Below, piece by piece: positions 8,804-17,078 of a stretch of DNA of 64,000 bases (positions are counted from its first letter, which is position 1; the number at the start of each line of letters is the position of its first letter). Location of the stretch: the NCBI GenBank assembly GCA_900318205.1, contig ONJS01000006.1, positions 1-64,000 on the forward strand. Reading direction: 5' to 3'. The translations under genes were made by a program, and so were the position numbers. Source of the DNA: an uncultured Prevotellaceae bacterium (GTDB lineage: Bacteria > Bacteroidota > Bacteroidia > Bacteroidales > Muribaculaceae). The notes beneath the pieces were generated by a model. That model saw nothing but the letters and a program-made list of their open reading frames with translations, did no database searches and was not told where the DNA came from.

Positions 8804-9340
8804 ATGGATACAACACTTATTGCTCACCTCGCCTTTTGCGCCGCAGCGTTGCTCACCTTAATAGGCATGCTACTCAAGGACACCGCGCTGCTGCAACTCA
8901 ACCACTTCAGCAACAGCCGCTTCAACTCCCACCTGCAGGAGAAAGGCGAATTATATACCGTCCCTCGCCTAGCGGCGATCGCGGTACTGGCTGGTAGCAT
9001 CACCACCATGGCGAAAGAGTCCTGGATGGTCGTCATCATCCTCGCTGTAGTACTTGCCATTTTGGGCATCTACCTGCTCTCCAAGAAGCGCCCCGATGCC
9101 TCACATTTCAACGGACGCGCCACAGGAGTTTACGGCATCTCGTTCATTCTATCGACCGTTGCAGCACCCGCCGCCGGCTTTAGCATGAACCAGGATACGA
9201 TCAATTCGACCTATGAAACAGCGCAGGCTATGCTGCTCTGTGCAGTCATCTCTCCCCTACTCGTCATACTCTCAAACTGGCTGCTGGGACTCTTCATGAA
9301 AAATGAGGAAAACGGCACAAAACCAAGCGACAATAAATAA
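8804..9340 (+). CDS. Small integral membrane protein of unknown function
   Basis: About 178 residues from the ATG at 8804 (MDTTLIAHLAFCAAALLTL). Four hydrophobic segments are visible, near residues 5-23, 55-75 (LAAIAVLAGSITTM), 78-92 (MVVIILAVVLAILGIYLL) and 145-163 (LLCAVISPLLVILSNWLL), so it is probably a four-helix inner-membrane protein. The tail is polar (NEENGTKPSDNK). I do not recognise the family. An upstream in-frame TTG (8765) overlaps the likely -7 box and was rejected as the start. It is a lone gene facing the aat cluster, with a terminator between them. Confidence 0.7.
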   Translation: MDTTLIAHLAFCAAALLTLIGMLLKDTALLQLNHFSNSRFNSHLQEKGELYTVPRLAAIAVLAGSITTMAKESWMVVIILAVVLAILGIYLLSKKRPDASHFNGRATGVYGISFILSTVAAPAAGFSMNQDTINSTYETAQAMLLCAVISPLLVILSNWLLGLFMKNEENGTKPSDNK

Positions 9341-9501
9341 TTAAAGTATCAATTGAATGTAAATATGATAATGAATTATCTCACAACTATTTATTAAAAG
9401 AGAAACTAATTCAATTTTTAAGCCAAAAACACGTTCTAGAGTCGGATTTTCACAGCAAAATCCCAATATTCGGCCATTATTTAAACAATCACTTAAATAA
9501 A

Positions 9502-9540
9502 AGCACTGCAACCTATTGTAATAAAATAGATTGCAGTGCT
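9502..9540 (-). terminator. Terminator of the clpS-clpA-aat unit
   Basis: The arms AGCACTGCAAcCTATT (9502-9517) and AATAGATTGCAGTGCT (9525-9540) pair at 15 of 16 positions around a 7-base loop. On the minus strand the stem is followed by TTTTATTT, so it mainly ends transcripts from aat; it may also slow transcripts of the facing membrane-protein gene. Confidence 0.75.
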
Positions 9541-9564
9541 GATTATTTTAAAATTTCTATAAAT

Positions 9565-10293
9565 TTACTCGTTCTCGTTGATGGAGTCATCTGGGCTATC
9601 GATTTCGGTGAGAGAGGCGACTTCTTTCAGGTATTTCAAAGCTTCGGGATTGAGGATTTCGAGATACTCTTCATAGGGGATGAAACGTCCTCCCATCGAC
9701 TTGAGGTGAGCTGTCTCCAACTGGCAGTCGATGAGTTTGCCGCCGACACGTTGCATAATCTTGGCGAGATGAATGAGAGCCAGCTTGGACGTGTTGGGCT
9801 CACGTGAAAACATGCTCTCGCCAATGAAACAGCGATCCATGGCCATCCCATAGAGTCCACCCACCAGATTGTGGTCCCTGTCCCACACCTCGACGCTGTG
9901 GGCTCTTCCCCTCAGATACATATTGGTATAGGCCTCTATCATGTCCTCGCCCAACCAGGCTCCCTCGTGGTCATAACGGCCGTCAACCTCGCTACAGCCC
10001 TTGATAACTCCCTCAAAATCATCATCAAACGTCAAATGATAGAGTTTTTTGTTCATGAGCGTACGCATCGAGTGTGAGATGTGAATCTCGTCGGGGAAAA
10101 TGACGAAACGCTGCATGGGACAGTACCATGCCGGGTAAGGCCAGTCACGGAACGAGAACCAGGGGAAGATGCCATAGCTGTAAGCCAGCATGAGGCGTTC
10201 CTCGCTCAGGTCGCCGCCGATTGCCAACAATCCGTCTTTCTCTCCCAACCTGGGATCGGGGAAAACAATATCGTCACTCAGTTCAAAAACCAT
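9565..10293 (-). CDS. aat: Leucyl/phenylalanyl-tRNA-protein transferase
   Basis: Transfers Leu or Phe from tRNA to N-terminal Arg/Lys of proteins, making primary N-degrons. 242 residues with the family blocks 'GLLAIGGDLS', 'YGIFPWFS', 'WYCPMQRFVIFP', 'AHSVEVWDRDHNLVGGLYG', 'CFIGESMFS' and 'DCQLETAHLKSMGG'. Full length; the C-terminus is somewhat acidic. It lies directly downstream of clpA (31 bases) and clpS on the same strand, so writer, adaptor and unfoldase of the N-degron route appear co-transcribed. A terminator follows. Confidence 0.96.
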   Translation of the reverse strand: MVFELSDDIVFPDPRLGEKDGLLAIGGDLSEERLMLAYSYGIFPWFSFRDWPYPAWYCPMQRFVIFPDEIHISHSMRTLMNKKLYHLTFDDDFEGVIKGCSEVDGRYDHEGAWLGEDMIEAYTNMYLRGRAHSVEVWDRDHNLVGGLYGMAMDRCFIGESMFSREPNTSKLALIHLAKIMQRVGGKLIDCQLETAHLKSMGGRFIPYEEYLEILNPEALKYLKEVASLTEIDSPDDSINENE

Positions 10294-10324
10294 AGGCTAC
10301 TCTACCCTCCTACTTTTGTCTATA

Positions 10325-12580
10325 TTATTCGTCAGGTGCCAGCTCATCGAGGGCATATTCGCCGCCCTGCTTGAGAGAGCCAAACAATATCTCACGCACA
10401 AGCCTGGTTTTGAGCCGGTTGTGGATCACACGATCCATCTCGCGTGCACCATATTCCTGGCTGTAACCCTCCTTCAATAACTGTTCGCGCGCGTGAGCGC
10501 CCAGTTTGAGAGTCACCTGCTTGGCGTCGAGCATCTCCTGCAGTTCACGCAGTTTCTTGTCCAGAATCATGCCCGCCATCTTGCGGTCCATATCATTGAA
10601 CACGACGATTGACGACAAGCGGTTGATGAACTCGGGCTTGAAAGTCTTCTTCACCTGCGCCAGCATTGCACGTCCTGCAGTCATTGACGAAGCAAAGCCC
10701 ACCGAAGCCTGATGAGCAAACTGAGCTCCCGCATTGCTGGTCATGATGAGTACCACGTTGCGGAATACCGCCTTGCGACCCTTGTTGTCGCTCAGCGTGC
10801 CATAGTCCATCACCTGCAACAGCAGGTTAAACACGTCATCGTGAGCCTTCTCGATCTCGTCGAGCAACAGCACACAGTCGGGATGCTTGCGCACGGCGTC
10901 GGTCAGCAGGCCTCCGTCATCATAACCGACATAACCCGCCGGAGAACCGATGAGCTTGGCAACGGTGTGTTTCTCAACATATTCGCTCATGTCGAAGCGC
11001 ACTAGTTCCACGCCCATTTCCTTGGCCAGGACACGTGCCACCTCGGTCTTTCCCACGCCTGTGGGGCCGACAAAGAGCAGTGACGCCAAGGGCTTGTTTT
11101 CGTCGATGAGTCCAGCTTTGGACATCTGCACCGCATCCACGACCTGCTTGACGGCATCGTCCTGCCCGTAAATCTTGTCCTTAATGCGTTGTTCCAGCGT
11201 CTCGAGGCGGTCGTTGTCTTCCTCGTCCATCGTGAGAGAATCCACCTTGGCAATGCGGGCAAGAACACTGGCAATGAGCGACTTGTCCACATGTCGGTCC
11301 TCGCCATCCTTGCGGTTCATCTGCACCCACGCGCCAGCCTCGTCAATCAGGTCGATGGCCTTGTCGGGCAGGTAACGGTCGGTGATGTGGCGGGCACTGC
11401 CGGTGACAGCGAGTTCCAGCGCATCATCGTCATAGGTCACCCCATGGAACGTCTCATAACCCTCCTTGAGCATCTGCACAATCCTCAGCGCCTCGTCAAT
11501 GCTCGGTTCCTCGATGGCCACTTGCTGGAAGCGGCGCATCAGGCCACGGTTGCGCATGATGTAGCGGTTGTATTCCTCATAGGTGGTCGCTCCGATAAAC
11601 CGCACTCGCCCGCCCTCCAGATAAGGTTTCAGCAGGTTGCTGGCATCCATCGAGCCCTCACCCGTCTGTCCAGCTCCCACGATATTGTGGATTTCGTCGA
11701 TGTAGAGGATGGCTCCTTGCTCGGCGGCGATACCGTTCATCACCGTCTTGAGGCGTTTCTCAAAGTCACCACGATATTGAGTGCCGGCAATCAGGGCGCC
11801 CAGGTCCAACTGGTAGATCTTGACACCGCGCAGTGTTTCAGGCACATTGCCGTCCTCGATGCGCTGCGCCAAGCCATAGACGATACTGGTCTTGCCCACA
11901 CCCGGCTCACCGATGTGCAAAGGGTTGTTCTTATCCTTGCGGCACAGCACCTGAATGGTGCGGTCGAGTTCATTTTCCCGTCCGATGAGGGGATTATGGT
12001 CCGCCAGATGGTCATTGATGCACAGCACATAGTCGCGCCAGCCTCCCGAAACTGCCTTCTGTTCAACAGGCTGCTGCTCTGCTTCCGCATCATCGGCCCG
12101 TGGCTCGTACTGATCGTTAGGCGCGTCAAGATAAAACTCGCCCAACGCCTCAAAGAAATCACCCTTGTCTTCATCGCTGACGAGCAGATGCAGGCAATTT
12201 GCGGCATAGGACTCCTTCAGGTCCATCATCTCATGAATCAAGTGATAGACATCGGCCGTCCCGATTTGTGCATTGCGGCAAAGCAGCACCAGGGCAGCCA
12301 TCAACTGCTCATACTGGTAGGAAAAAGTGATGACAGGCTCGGGGTCATCTTCAGGGATGCTCTCCATGCCGTCTATCCGTTCGCGCAGCTTCTCAATGAC
12401 ATCATTGATAAGGTGATCGGTTGTCACATAGGTAAGGGCAGACCTCACCTTGCTGTCGTTGAGGGCTGTCAGCAGGATATGCTCAGGGGTAACCAGCTTG
12501 TTCCTGTTTACGCTGGCAAGAACCGAAGCATCGGTCAGCAATCGCTGTAATTCTTGTGATACTTGGATTTCTTCAGGCAT
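10325..12580 (-). CDS. clpA: ATP-dependent Clp protease ATP-binding subunit ClpA
   Basis: 751 residues, ClpA-sized and without the long middle domain of ClpB/ClpC. An N-domain (about 1-150) with 'LLTDASVLASVNRNKLVTPEHILLTAL' region is followed by a linker, AAA1 with Walker A GEPGVGKT and Walker B ILYIDEIH, and AAA2 with GPTGVGKT and LLLDEIEKAHDD. The tripeptide loop that contacts ClpP appears as SVGFAS, VGF in place of E. coli IGL. It unfolds substrates for ClpP, which is encoded at 44943-45635. Between clpS and aat, consistent with degradation of N-degron proteins. Confidence 0.96.
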   Translation of the reverse strand: MPEEIQVSQELQRLLTDASVLASVNRNKLVTPEHILLTALNDSKVRSALTYVTTDHLINDVIEKLRERIDGMESIPEDDPEPVITFSYQYEQLMAALVLLCRNAQIGTADVYHLIHEMMDLKESYAANCLHLLVSDEDKGDFFEALGEFYLDAPNDQYEPRADDAEAEQQPVEQKAVSGGWRDYVLCINDHLADHNPLIGRENELDRTIQVLCRKDKNNPLHIGEPGVGKTSIVYGLAQRIEDGNVPETLRGVKIYQLDLGALIAGTQYRGDFEKRLKTVMNGIAAEQGAILYIDEIHNIVGAGQTGEGSMDASNLLKPYLEGGRVRFIGATTYEEYNRYIMRNRGLMRRFQQVAIEEPSIDEALRIVQMLKEGYETFHGVTYDDDALELAVTGSARHITDRYLPDKAIDLIDEAGAWVQMNRKDGEDRHVDKSLIASVLARIAKVDSLTMDEEDNDRLETLEQRIKDKIYGQDDAVKQVVDAVQMSKAGLIDENKPLASLLFVGPTGVGKTEVARVLAKEMGVELVRFDMSEYVEKHTVAKLIGSPAGYVGYDDGGLLTDAVRKHPDCVLLLDEIEKAHDDVFNLLLQVMDYGTLSDNKGRKAVFRNVVLIMTSNAGAQFAHQASVGFASSMTAGRAMLAQVKKTFKPEFINRLSSIVVFNDMDRKMAGMILDKKLRELQEMLDAKQVTLKLGAHAREQLLKEGYSQEYGAREMDRVIHNRLKTRLVREILFGSLKQGGEYALDELAPDE

Positions 12581-12622
12581 AGTATTATCGTGTATTTCTT
12601 TTGCTTGTTGTAAATGATTCTT

Positions 12623-12940
12623 TTATTCGGGTTCACAGGTAATCTGCAGCGGGAAGCCCTCGTTACGCGCCATGGCTCTCGCCTGGTTGGCCTTGGTCAT
12701 CGCCACGTCATAGGAATAGACGCCCACGATGGCGCTCCCCTCGCGATGCACCTTCATCATGAGCACGACCGCCTCGTCGGTAGGCTTGTTGAACACGACC
12801 TGCAGCACGTGGGTCACAAATTCCATCGTTGTGAAGTCATCATTGTGGAATATCACCTTATAGCGCCTCGGCTCCTCGATGCGTATTTTTTCGCGGGTTG
12901 CCGCACCGGTGCCCGTCCCTTGCTGATTATTACCTGCCAT
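12623..12940 (-). CDS. clpS: ClpS adaptor for N-degron substrates
   Basis: 105 residues from the ATG at 12940 (MAGNNQQGTGTG). The core 'RRYKVIFHNDDFTTMEFVTHVLQ' holds the Asn-Asp pair and 'MMKVHREGSAIVGVYSYDVA' the histidine of the N-degron pocket. ClpS hands Leu/Phe/Tyr/Trp N-termini to ClpA. A longer reading from 12970 would start inside the -7 promoter box, so the shorter start is preferred. The flexible N-terminal extension is as in the family. First gene of clpS-clpA-aat. Confidence 0.95.
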   Translation of the reverse strand: MAGNNQQGTGTGAATREKIRIEEPRRYKVIFHNDDFTTMEFVTHVLQVVFNKPTDEAVVLMMKVHREGSAIVGVYSYDVAMTKANQARAMARNEGFPLQITCEPE

Positions 12941-12967
12941 AAAAGTTGATGTCTTGTTTTTCCATGA

Positions 12968-12999
12968 CAAAATTACTCAATAAATCCCATTTACGCAAA
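12968..12999 (-). promoter_or_regulatory. Promoter of clpS-clpA-aat
   Basis: On the minus strand TTTG (12999-12996), a 20-base spacer and TAATTTTG (12975-12968) match the Bacteroidetes consensus. A start near 12962 leaves about 22 bases before the clpS ATG at 12940. Confidence 0.75.
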
Positions 13000-13190
13000 T
13001 TCCATGCCATCCGTCGGCGTCTTTTATTCTACGACAACTTGAACGACTTATACAACTAGGTTTAGAACAACTGAATGATCTGAAAATTCTGAGGGCATCT
13101 GCTAGTATTTATTATACGCATGGATTTGGGTAATTCTGATTATTCTGCAAAATATTGGTATTGATTGAGGAATAATTGACAAAAAATCCG

Positions 13191-13198
13191 TAAATTTG
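13191..13198 (+). promoter_or_regulatory. -7 promoter element of the hybrid regulator
   Basis: TAAATTTG fits TAnnTTTG and lies 13 bases before the ATG at 13212, so the leader would be only a few bases long. No good -33 element is present at the usual distance. Confidence 0.5.
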
Positions 13199-13211
13199 CA
13201 GAAATATATTC

Positions 13212-16028
13212 ATGAGAGTGTACAATATAGCCAGGTCATTGAAACGTGCTATCCGCTATCCTCTGGTAGCTGCCGTTTTGATTTTCACTTGTCATCTTGC
13301 GATGGCGGGTGAAGTTGCCGACTCCTTATACCAGATATTTCCCAATGCCGACAAAGACCAGAAGGTAGCGCTTGTCAACCAGTTGTCGCACTTGATGTTT
13401 GAACGTGAGGTTACCGACACCCTTTACGTCTGTTCGTCCTCAACCAAGCCCGATGAGATTGACGCCATGATGCATTACCTCATGTCAGAGCACTACTATG
13501 ACCGGGAGAAATATGAGGAAGCCCTGCAGGAAGGACAGCGAGCCCAGGAACTGACACTGGACCGCAAGGCCGACAAGTTCCTGAGCGATGTGCTGGGTCT
13601 GCTCAGTAACGCCCAATACCGCATAGGGGACTATGACGAAGCGTTAAAGACCCTGCTGCGGGCCTATCAGGTGGATAAGGAGCTCAACAACAAGCGCCTG
13701 ATCAGCAGCGACCTCAACTCGTTGGCTGCCATCTATCTCGCTGTGGGGCAGCCTAAACCGGGCATCCAATTCATCGAGAAAGCCATTGCGATGGAACGCG
13801 AGATGGGCCGCAAAGACCGACTCGCCACCAGGCTGGGGGTTGCCAGTGAGCTGTACCTGCTCAACAATGACCCCGAAAACGCCATGAAGGCCATCGAGGA
13901 AGCCTATGAGATTGACCTGAACGACGGACGCAATAGGAAAGCAGCAGTCAGGATGGTACAGAAGGCAGCCATCCTGGAATATGAGTCTAAACTCAAGGAG
14001 GCCCGCGCCACCATCATGCAGGTCCTGCCCGAGCTGGAGAAGGACGGCAACGCCTACTCCCTGGCGGTGGGATACAACCAGCTGGGATCCATCGAGCAGA
14101 AACTGGGCAATATCGACGCAGCCGCCGCATGGTATGACAAGGCGCTGAGTCAAAGCGTGATGTGTGGATCCCCCAAGGTGGAACGCACTGCCGAGCGCGG
14201 CCTGTGGGAGACCCTGCGCAAGAGTAACCCCAATGTTGCACTGATCCATCTGGAACGCTATACCGCCCTCACCGACTCGATGCAACGCGAAATGTCGTCC
14301 ATGCGTATGCAGGTAATGGAAACGACCATCATCAACAACGAACAGAGCGAGGTCAAAAAGAAGAGCAAACTCTTTTCCAATCTGCTGAAATGGGGAGGGC
14401 TTGCAATGTTGCTGATGATTGTGGCCATGATAGGCGGACTGTTCTACTCGTGGCTGAGAGGACGACGAATTCTACAGATGCAGCGCCAGACGCAAGCGAT
14501 GAGGTCGCACTTTTTCAACAATATCACTCATGAGCTGCAAACCCCGTTGACCGTGGTGCTAGGCGCTGGACAGGAACTGCTCGAGAGCGGCAAGGCCAAT
14601 GCCGAGGACAATAAGAAGTTGGGAGAAATGATTGTCAAGCATGGCAAGAACATGCTGGGGCTTGTCAACCAGCTGCTCGAGATGGACAAGGTGAGAAGCA
14701 TTGCACAACCCGACCTGAAAGAGGGTGATATCGTCATGTTTGTCAGGTTACTGGTCGAGAACTTTACCAACTCTGCCCAGCAGAAGCTCATCAACCTGTC
14801 ATTCTCGTCACCTGTCAGCACGATGACAGTCATATTTGCCCCCAACTACATCCGCAAGATTGTCCACACGCTCATCACCCTCGCCCTGGAGTTCACGCCC
14901 CGCAACGGCAGCATAACAGTGAAACTGTCTATGCCCGAGAACGGCAAGGTGCAGCTCATCGTGAGCGATACCGGCATCGGTATCCCCGCCGAGGAGCAGA
15001 AACGTCTGTTCAAACCGCTGACCCAGTCTCGCGATTACGATGACAATGGTCCTGCAGTAGCCGTTGACCTCTCCCTTGTCAACCAGCTTGTTCTTGCCAT
15101 GAATGGCACGATCGAAGTGGAGAGCAAGGAAGGCGTGGGCACCACGTTCACAATCGAGATTCCTGTCCAGATGATTAACGAGCAGAGCGATTTACATCCA
15201 GCTTCACCCGTTAGCATTGCCGAGGAGAGGGTCAAGGTATCGGGCAGAAAGCGGCAGCGTCCCCTGGTGTTCATTGTCGATGATGACGAAGACGTGGCAT
15301 TCTTTATCGCCAATCACCTGAAAGAGAACTACGAGTTGCGCTTTGCCCACGACGGGCAGGAAGCGCTGAACAACGCGCTGGAGCTTGCACCCTCGTTGAT
15401 CATCACGAGCCTGAGGATGCCCGTCATGGGAGGCAAGGACTTGATTCAGAAAGTGCGAGCCAATAGCACCTTGAGCCACATTCCCATGATCGCGATGACC
15501 TCGGACACGAGCGAGCAAGAGCGCCTGTCGTGCATCGAGGCCGGTGCCGATGCTGTGCTCGTCAAGCCGTTCAATTCCAGGGAACTGGTGCTAACGACCG
15601 ACCATCTCATCAACCAGAGTGCCAAGCTGCGTGAGCGCATTTCAAAGACCGTCAACGAGTCAAAGGTGACGACCACCAGCAAGGAAGACAAGGAATTCAT
15701 CAACCGTCTGGTCGATGTGATACATGCCCAGCTTGCCCTGAACGATATCGACATGGACCACATTGCTGCAGCCATGTCGATGAGCGCCAAGCAGCTGAGG
15801 ACCCGCGTGATGGCGATTACCGGTCTCACACCCGTGGCCTATATCCTGCAGGTAAGGCTGAACTACGCCAGACGCCTCATCTCCAACGAGGACACCTCGC
15901 TCACCCTCATCGCCTCCAAGTGCGGTTTCCAGAACCTGTCGCACTTCTCCAAGGCCTTCAAACAGCAGTTTGGAGTCAGCCCCACGCAGTTCCGCAAGAA
16001 CCCTGACAGCATCAGTCCCCCCTTATAG
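13212..16028 (+). CDS. TPR hybrid sensor/AraC regulator with degenerate kinase and receiver
   Basis: 938 residues resembling a hybrid two-component system on one chain. A signal-like hydrophobic stretch (residues 13-33) precedes a periplasmic TPR array (about 60-330), a membrane helix (about 392-412), a HisKA helix with NITHELQTPLT (His440), an HATPase domain, a receiver (about 680-795) and a C-terminal AraC DNA-binding domain ending 'FGVSPTQFRK'. Key residues are missing. The N-box reads HTLITLALEFTP with Leu557 where Asn normally ligates Mg-ATP. The G2 box is GPAVAVDL instead of a GxGxGL form. The receiver reads LIITSLRMP with Ser733 in place of the phospho-Asp. The acidic pocket (DDDED), the receiver Thr and Lys, and the G1 box SDTGIGIP remain. 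I infer a membrane-anchored regulator working without phosphotransfer. Target genes may be the hydrolase and peptidase downstream. Confidence 0.92.
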   Translation: MRVYNIARSLKRAIRYPLVAAVLIFTCHLAMAGEVADSLYQIFPNADKDQKVALVNQLSHLMFEREVTDTLYVCSSSTKPDEIDAMMHYLMSEHYYDREKYEEALQEGQRAQELTLDRKADKFLSDVLGLLSNAQYRIGDYDEALKTLLRAYQVDKELNNKRLISSDLNSLAAIYLAVGQPKPGIQFIEKAIAMEREMGRKDRLATRLGVASELYLLNNDPENAMKAIEEAYEIDLNDGRNRKAAVRMVQKAAILEYESKLKEARATIMQVLPELEKDGNAYSLAVGYNQLGSIEQKLGNIDAAAAWYDKALSQSVMCGSPKVERTAERGLWETLRKSNPNVALIHLERYTALTDSMQREMSSMRMQVMETTIINNEQSEVKKKSKLFSNLLKWGGLAMLLMIVAMIGGLFYSWLRGRRILQMQRQTQAMRSHFFNNITHELQTPLTVVLGAGQELLESGKANAEDNKKLGEMIVKHGKNMLGLVNQLLEMDKVRSIAQPDLKEGDIVMFVRLLVENFTNSAQQKLINLSFSSPVSTMTVIFAPNYIRKIVHTLITLALEFTPRNGSITVKLSMPENGKVQLIVSDTGIGIPAEEQKRLFKPLTQSRDYDDNGPAVAVDLSLVNQLVLAMNGTIEVESKEGVGTTFTIEIPVQMINEQSDLHPASPVSIAEERVKVSGRKRQRPLVFIVDDDEDVAFFIANHLKENYELRFAHDGQEALNNALELAPSLIITSLRMPVMGGKDLIQKVRANSTLSHIPMIAMTSDTSEQERLSCIEAGADAVLVKPFNSRELVLTTDHLINQSAKLRERISKTVNESKVTTTSKEDKEFINRLVDVIHAQLALNDIDMDHIAAAMSMSAKQLRTRVMAITGLTPVAYILQVRLNYARRLISNEDTSLTLIASKCGFQNLSHFSKAFKQQFGVSPTQFRKNPDSISPPL

Positions 16029-16078
16029 CTGAATAACGAAACTATCATAAACCCAAACAAATAACATCCCACAAAACT

Positions 16079-16270
16079 ATGCTTACACCAAAAGAACAAA
16101 ACAACCCCGTACCCAGTGTTGAGTACCAGCGTGCCCAACAGTTCATCAACCAGTCCATTGAAGCCATGGACGAGGAGATGCATATCGAGTACCGCTCCAC
16201 CATTGAGCGCAACGTCCCGCAATCGCGACTGAGGCAATGGCTCAGCCGATTGCTACACCTGTTTTCCTGA
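16079..16270 (+). CDS. Small hypothetical protein
   Basis: 63 residues starting MLTPKEQNNPVPSVEYQRAQ, with an acidic middle (EAMDEEMHIEY) and a C-terminal amphipathic basic helix (SRLRQWLSRLLHLFS). It starts 50 bases after the regulator stop and ends before the SGNH hydrolase promoter. Codon use looks coding, but I recognise no family. It could be a short membrane-associated peptide or a chance ORF. Confidence 0.45.
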   Translation: MLTPKEQNNPVPSVEYQRAQQFINQSIEAMDEEMHIEYRSTIERNVPQSRLRQWLSRLLHLFS

Positions 16271-16325
16271 GCGAAGGCCGCTCTAATTCTTTGACATTTT
16301 TTACTGGTTATATTGAGATAATTTG

Positions 16326-16333
16326 TACCTTTG
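16326..16333 (+). promoter_or_regulatory. -7 promoter element of the SGNH hydrolase gene
   Basis: TACCTTTG fits TAnnTTTG, 32 bases before the ATG at 16366. It supports the start at 16366 over an earlier in-frame ATG at 16237. The -33 element is weak. Confidence 0.5.
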
Positions 16334-16365
16334 AGGGCTCAAAACAAATCACATTTTTTGACAGC

Positions 16366-17058
16366 ATGAAGCGTACACTACTTATCGTTATGTTGTTATG
16401 GAACATCCTTGGCGGGCAAGAAGCAATGGCTCAGGACTGGGCCGGCAAGAACCGCTATCACCAGTCTAACCTCGAGCTGATGTCGCGTGAAGCCGACCCG
16501 CAGCGTGTGGTACTCATGGGCAACTCCATCACCGAATTCTGGATGGAGACACACCCGCAGTTTTTTGCCGACAACCACCTGGTGGGTCGCGGAATCGGTG
16601 GCCAAGAGTCCTACGAGATGCTGGCCCGTTTCAGGCAGGACGTCCTCGCCCTGTCGCCCCGAGCCGTGGTCATCAACTGCGGCACCAATGACATTGCCGA
16701 GAATTTCTGCCCCTATGACGAGGACATCACGATGGACAACATCAAGTCCATGACCGAGCTTGCCCTGCACAACGGCATCACGGTGATTCTCTCCTCGGTA
16801 TTGCCCTGCGACCACTTCATCTGGAACAGGTCGGTGCGCAATGTCCCCCAGAAAATCCGCTCGCTCAACGCCCGCATCATGGAACTCGCCGAGCAGCTGT
16901 CGCTGCCCTATATCGACTACTACAACGCGATGGTCTATAACGAGGGCGGAGCCATCAATCCCGCCTACAGCGAGGACGGTGTTCACCCCAATTCATTGGG
17001 CTACAGCGTCATGGAACCGCTGCTGCTGGATCAAGTAAAAAAGATCACCAAACATTAA
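16366..17058 (+). CDS. Secreted SGNH/GDSL-family hydrolase
   Basis: 230 residues. A signal peptide (MKRTLLIVMLLWNILGGQEA, likely cut after AMA) precedes an SGNH esterase fold. Block I is VLMGNSITEFW (GNS for GDS), block II is GRGIGGQ, block III is NCGTNDIAE and block V is EDGVHPNSLGY with the catalytic Asp/His pair. Related Bacteroidetes enzymes remove acetyl or acyl groups from polysaccharides; the substrate cannot be read here. It follows the regulator and is 20 bases from the M13 peptidase on the same strand. Confidence 0.88.
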   Translation: MKRTLLIVMLLWNILGGQEAMAQDWAGKNRYHQSNLELMSREADPQRVVLMGNSITEFWMETHPQFFADNHLVGRGIGGQESYEMLARFRQDVLALSPRAVVINCGTNDIAENFCPYDEDITMDNIKSMTELALHNGITVILSSVLPCDHFIWNRSVRNVPQKIRSLNARIMELAEQLSLPYIDYYNAMVYNEGGAINPAYSEDGVHPNSLGYSVMEPLLLDQVKKITKH

Positions 17059-17078
17059 CTTTATCATATCAATAACAA

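Noticed and set aside
11189-12550. 453-codon open frame on the plus strand opposite clpA
   Set aside because: Antisense shadow of clpA without start signal, domain or promoter.
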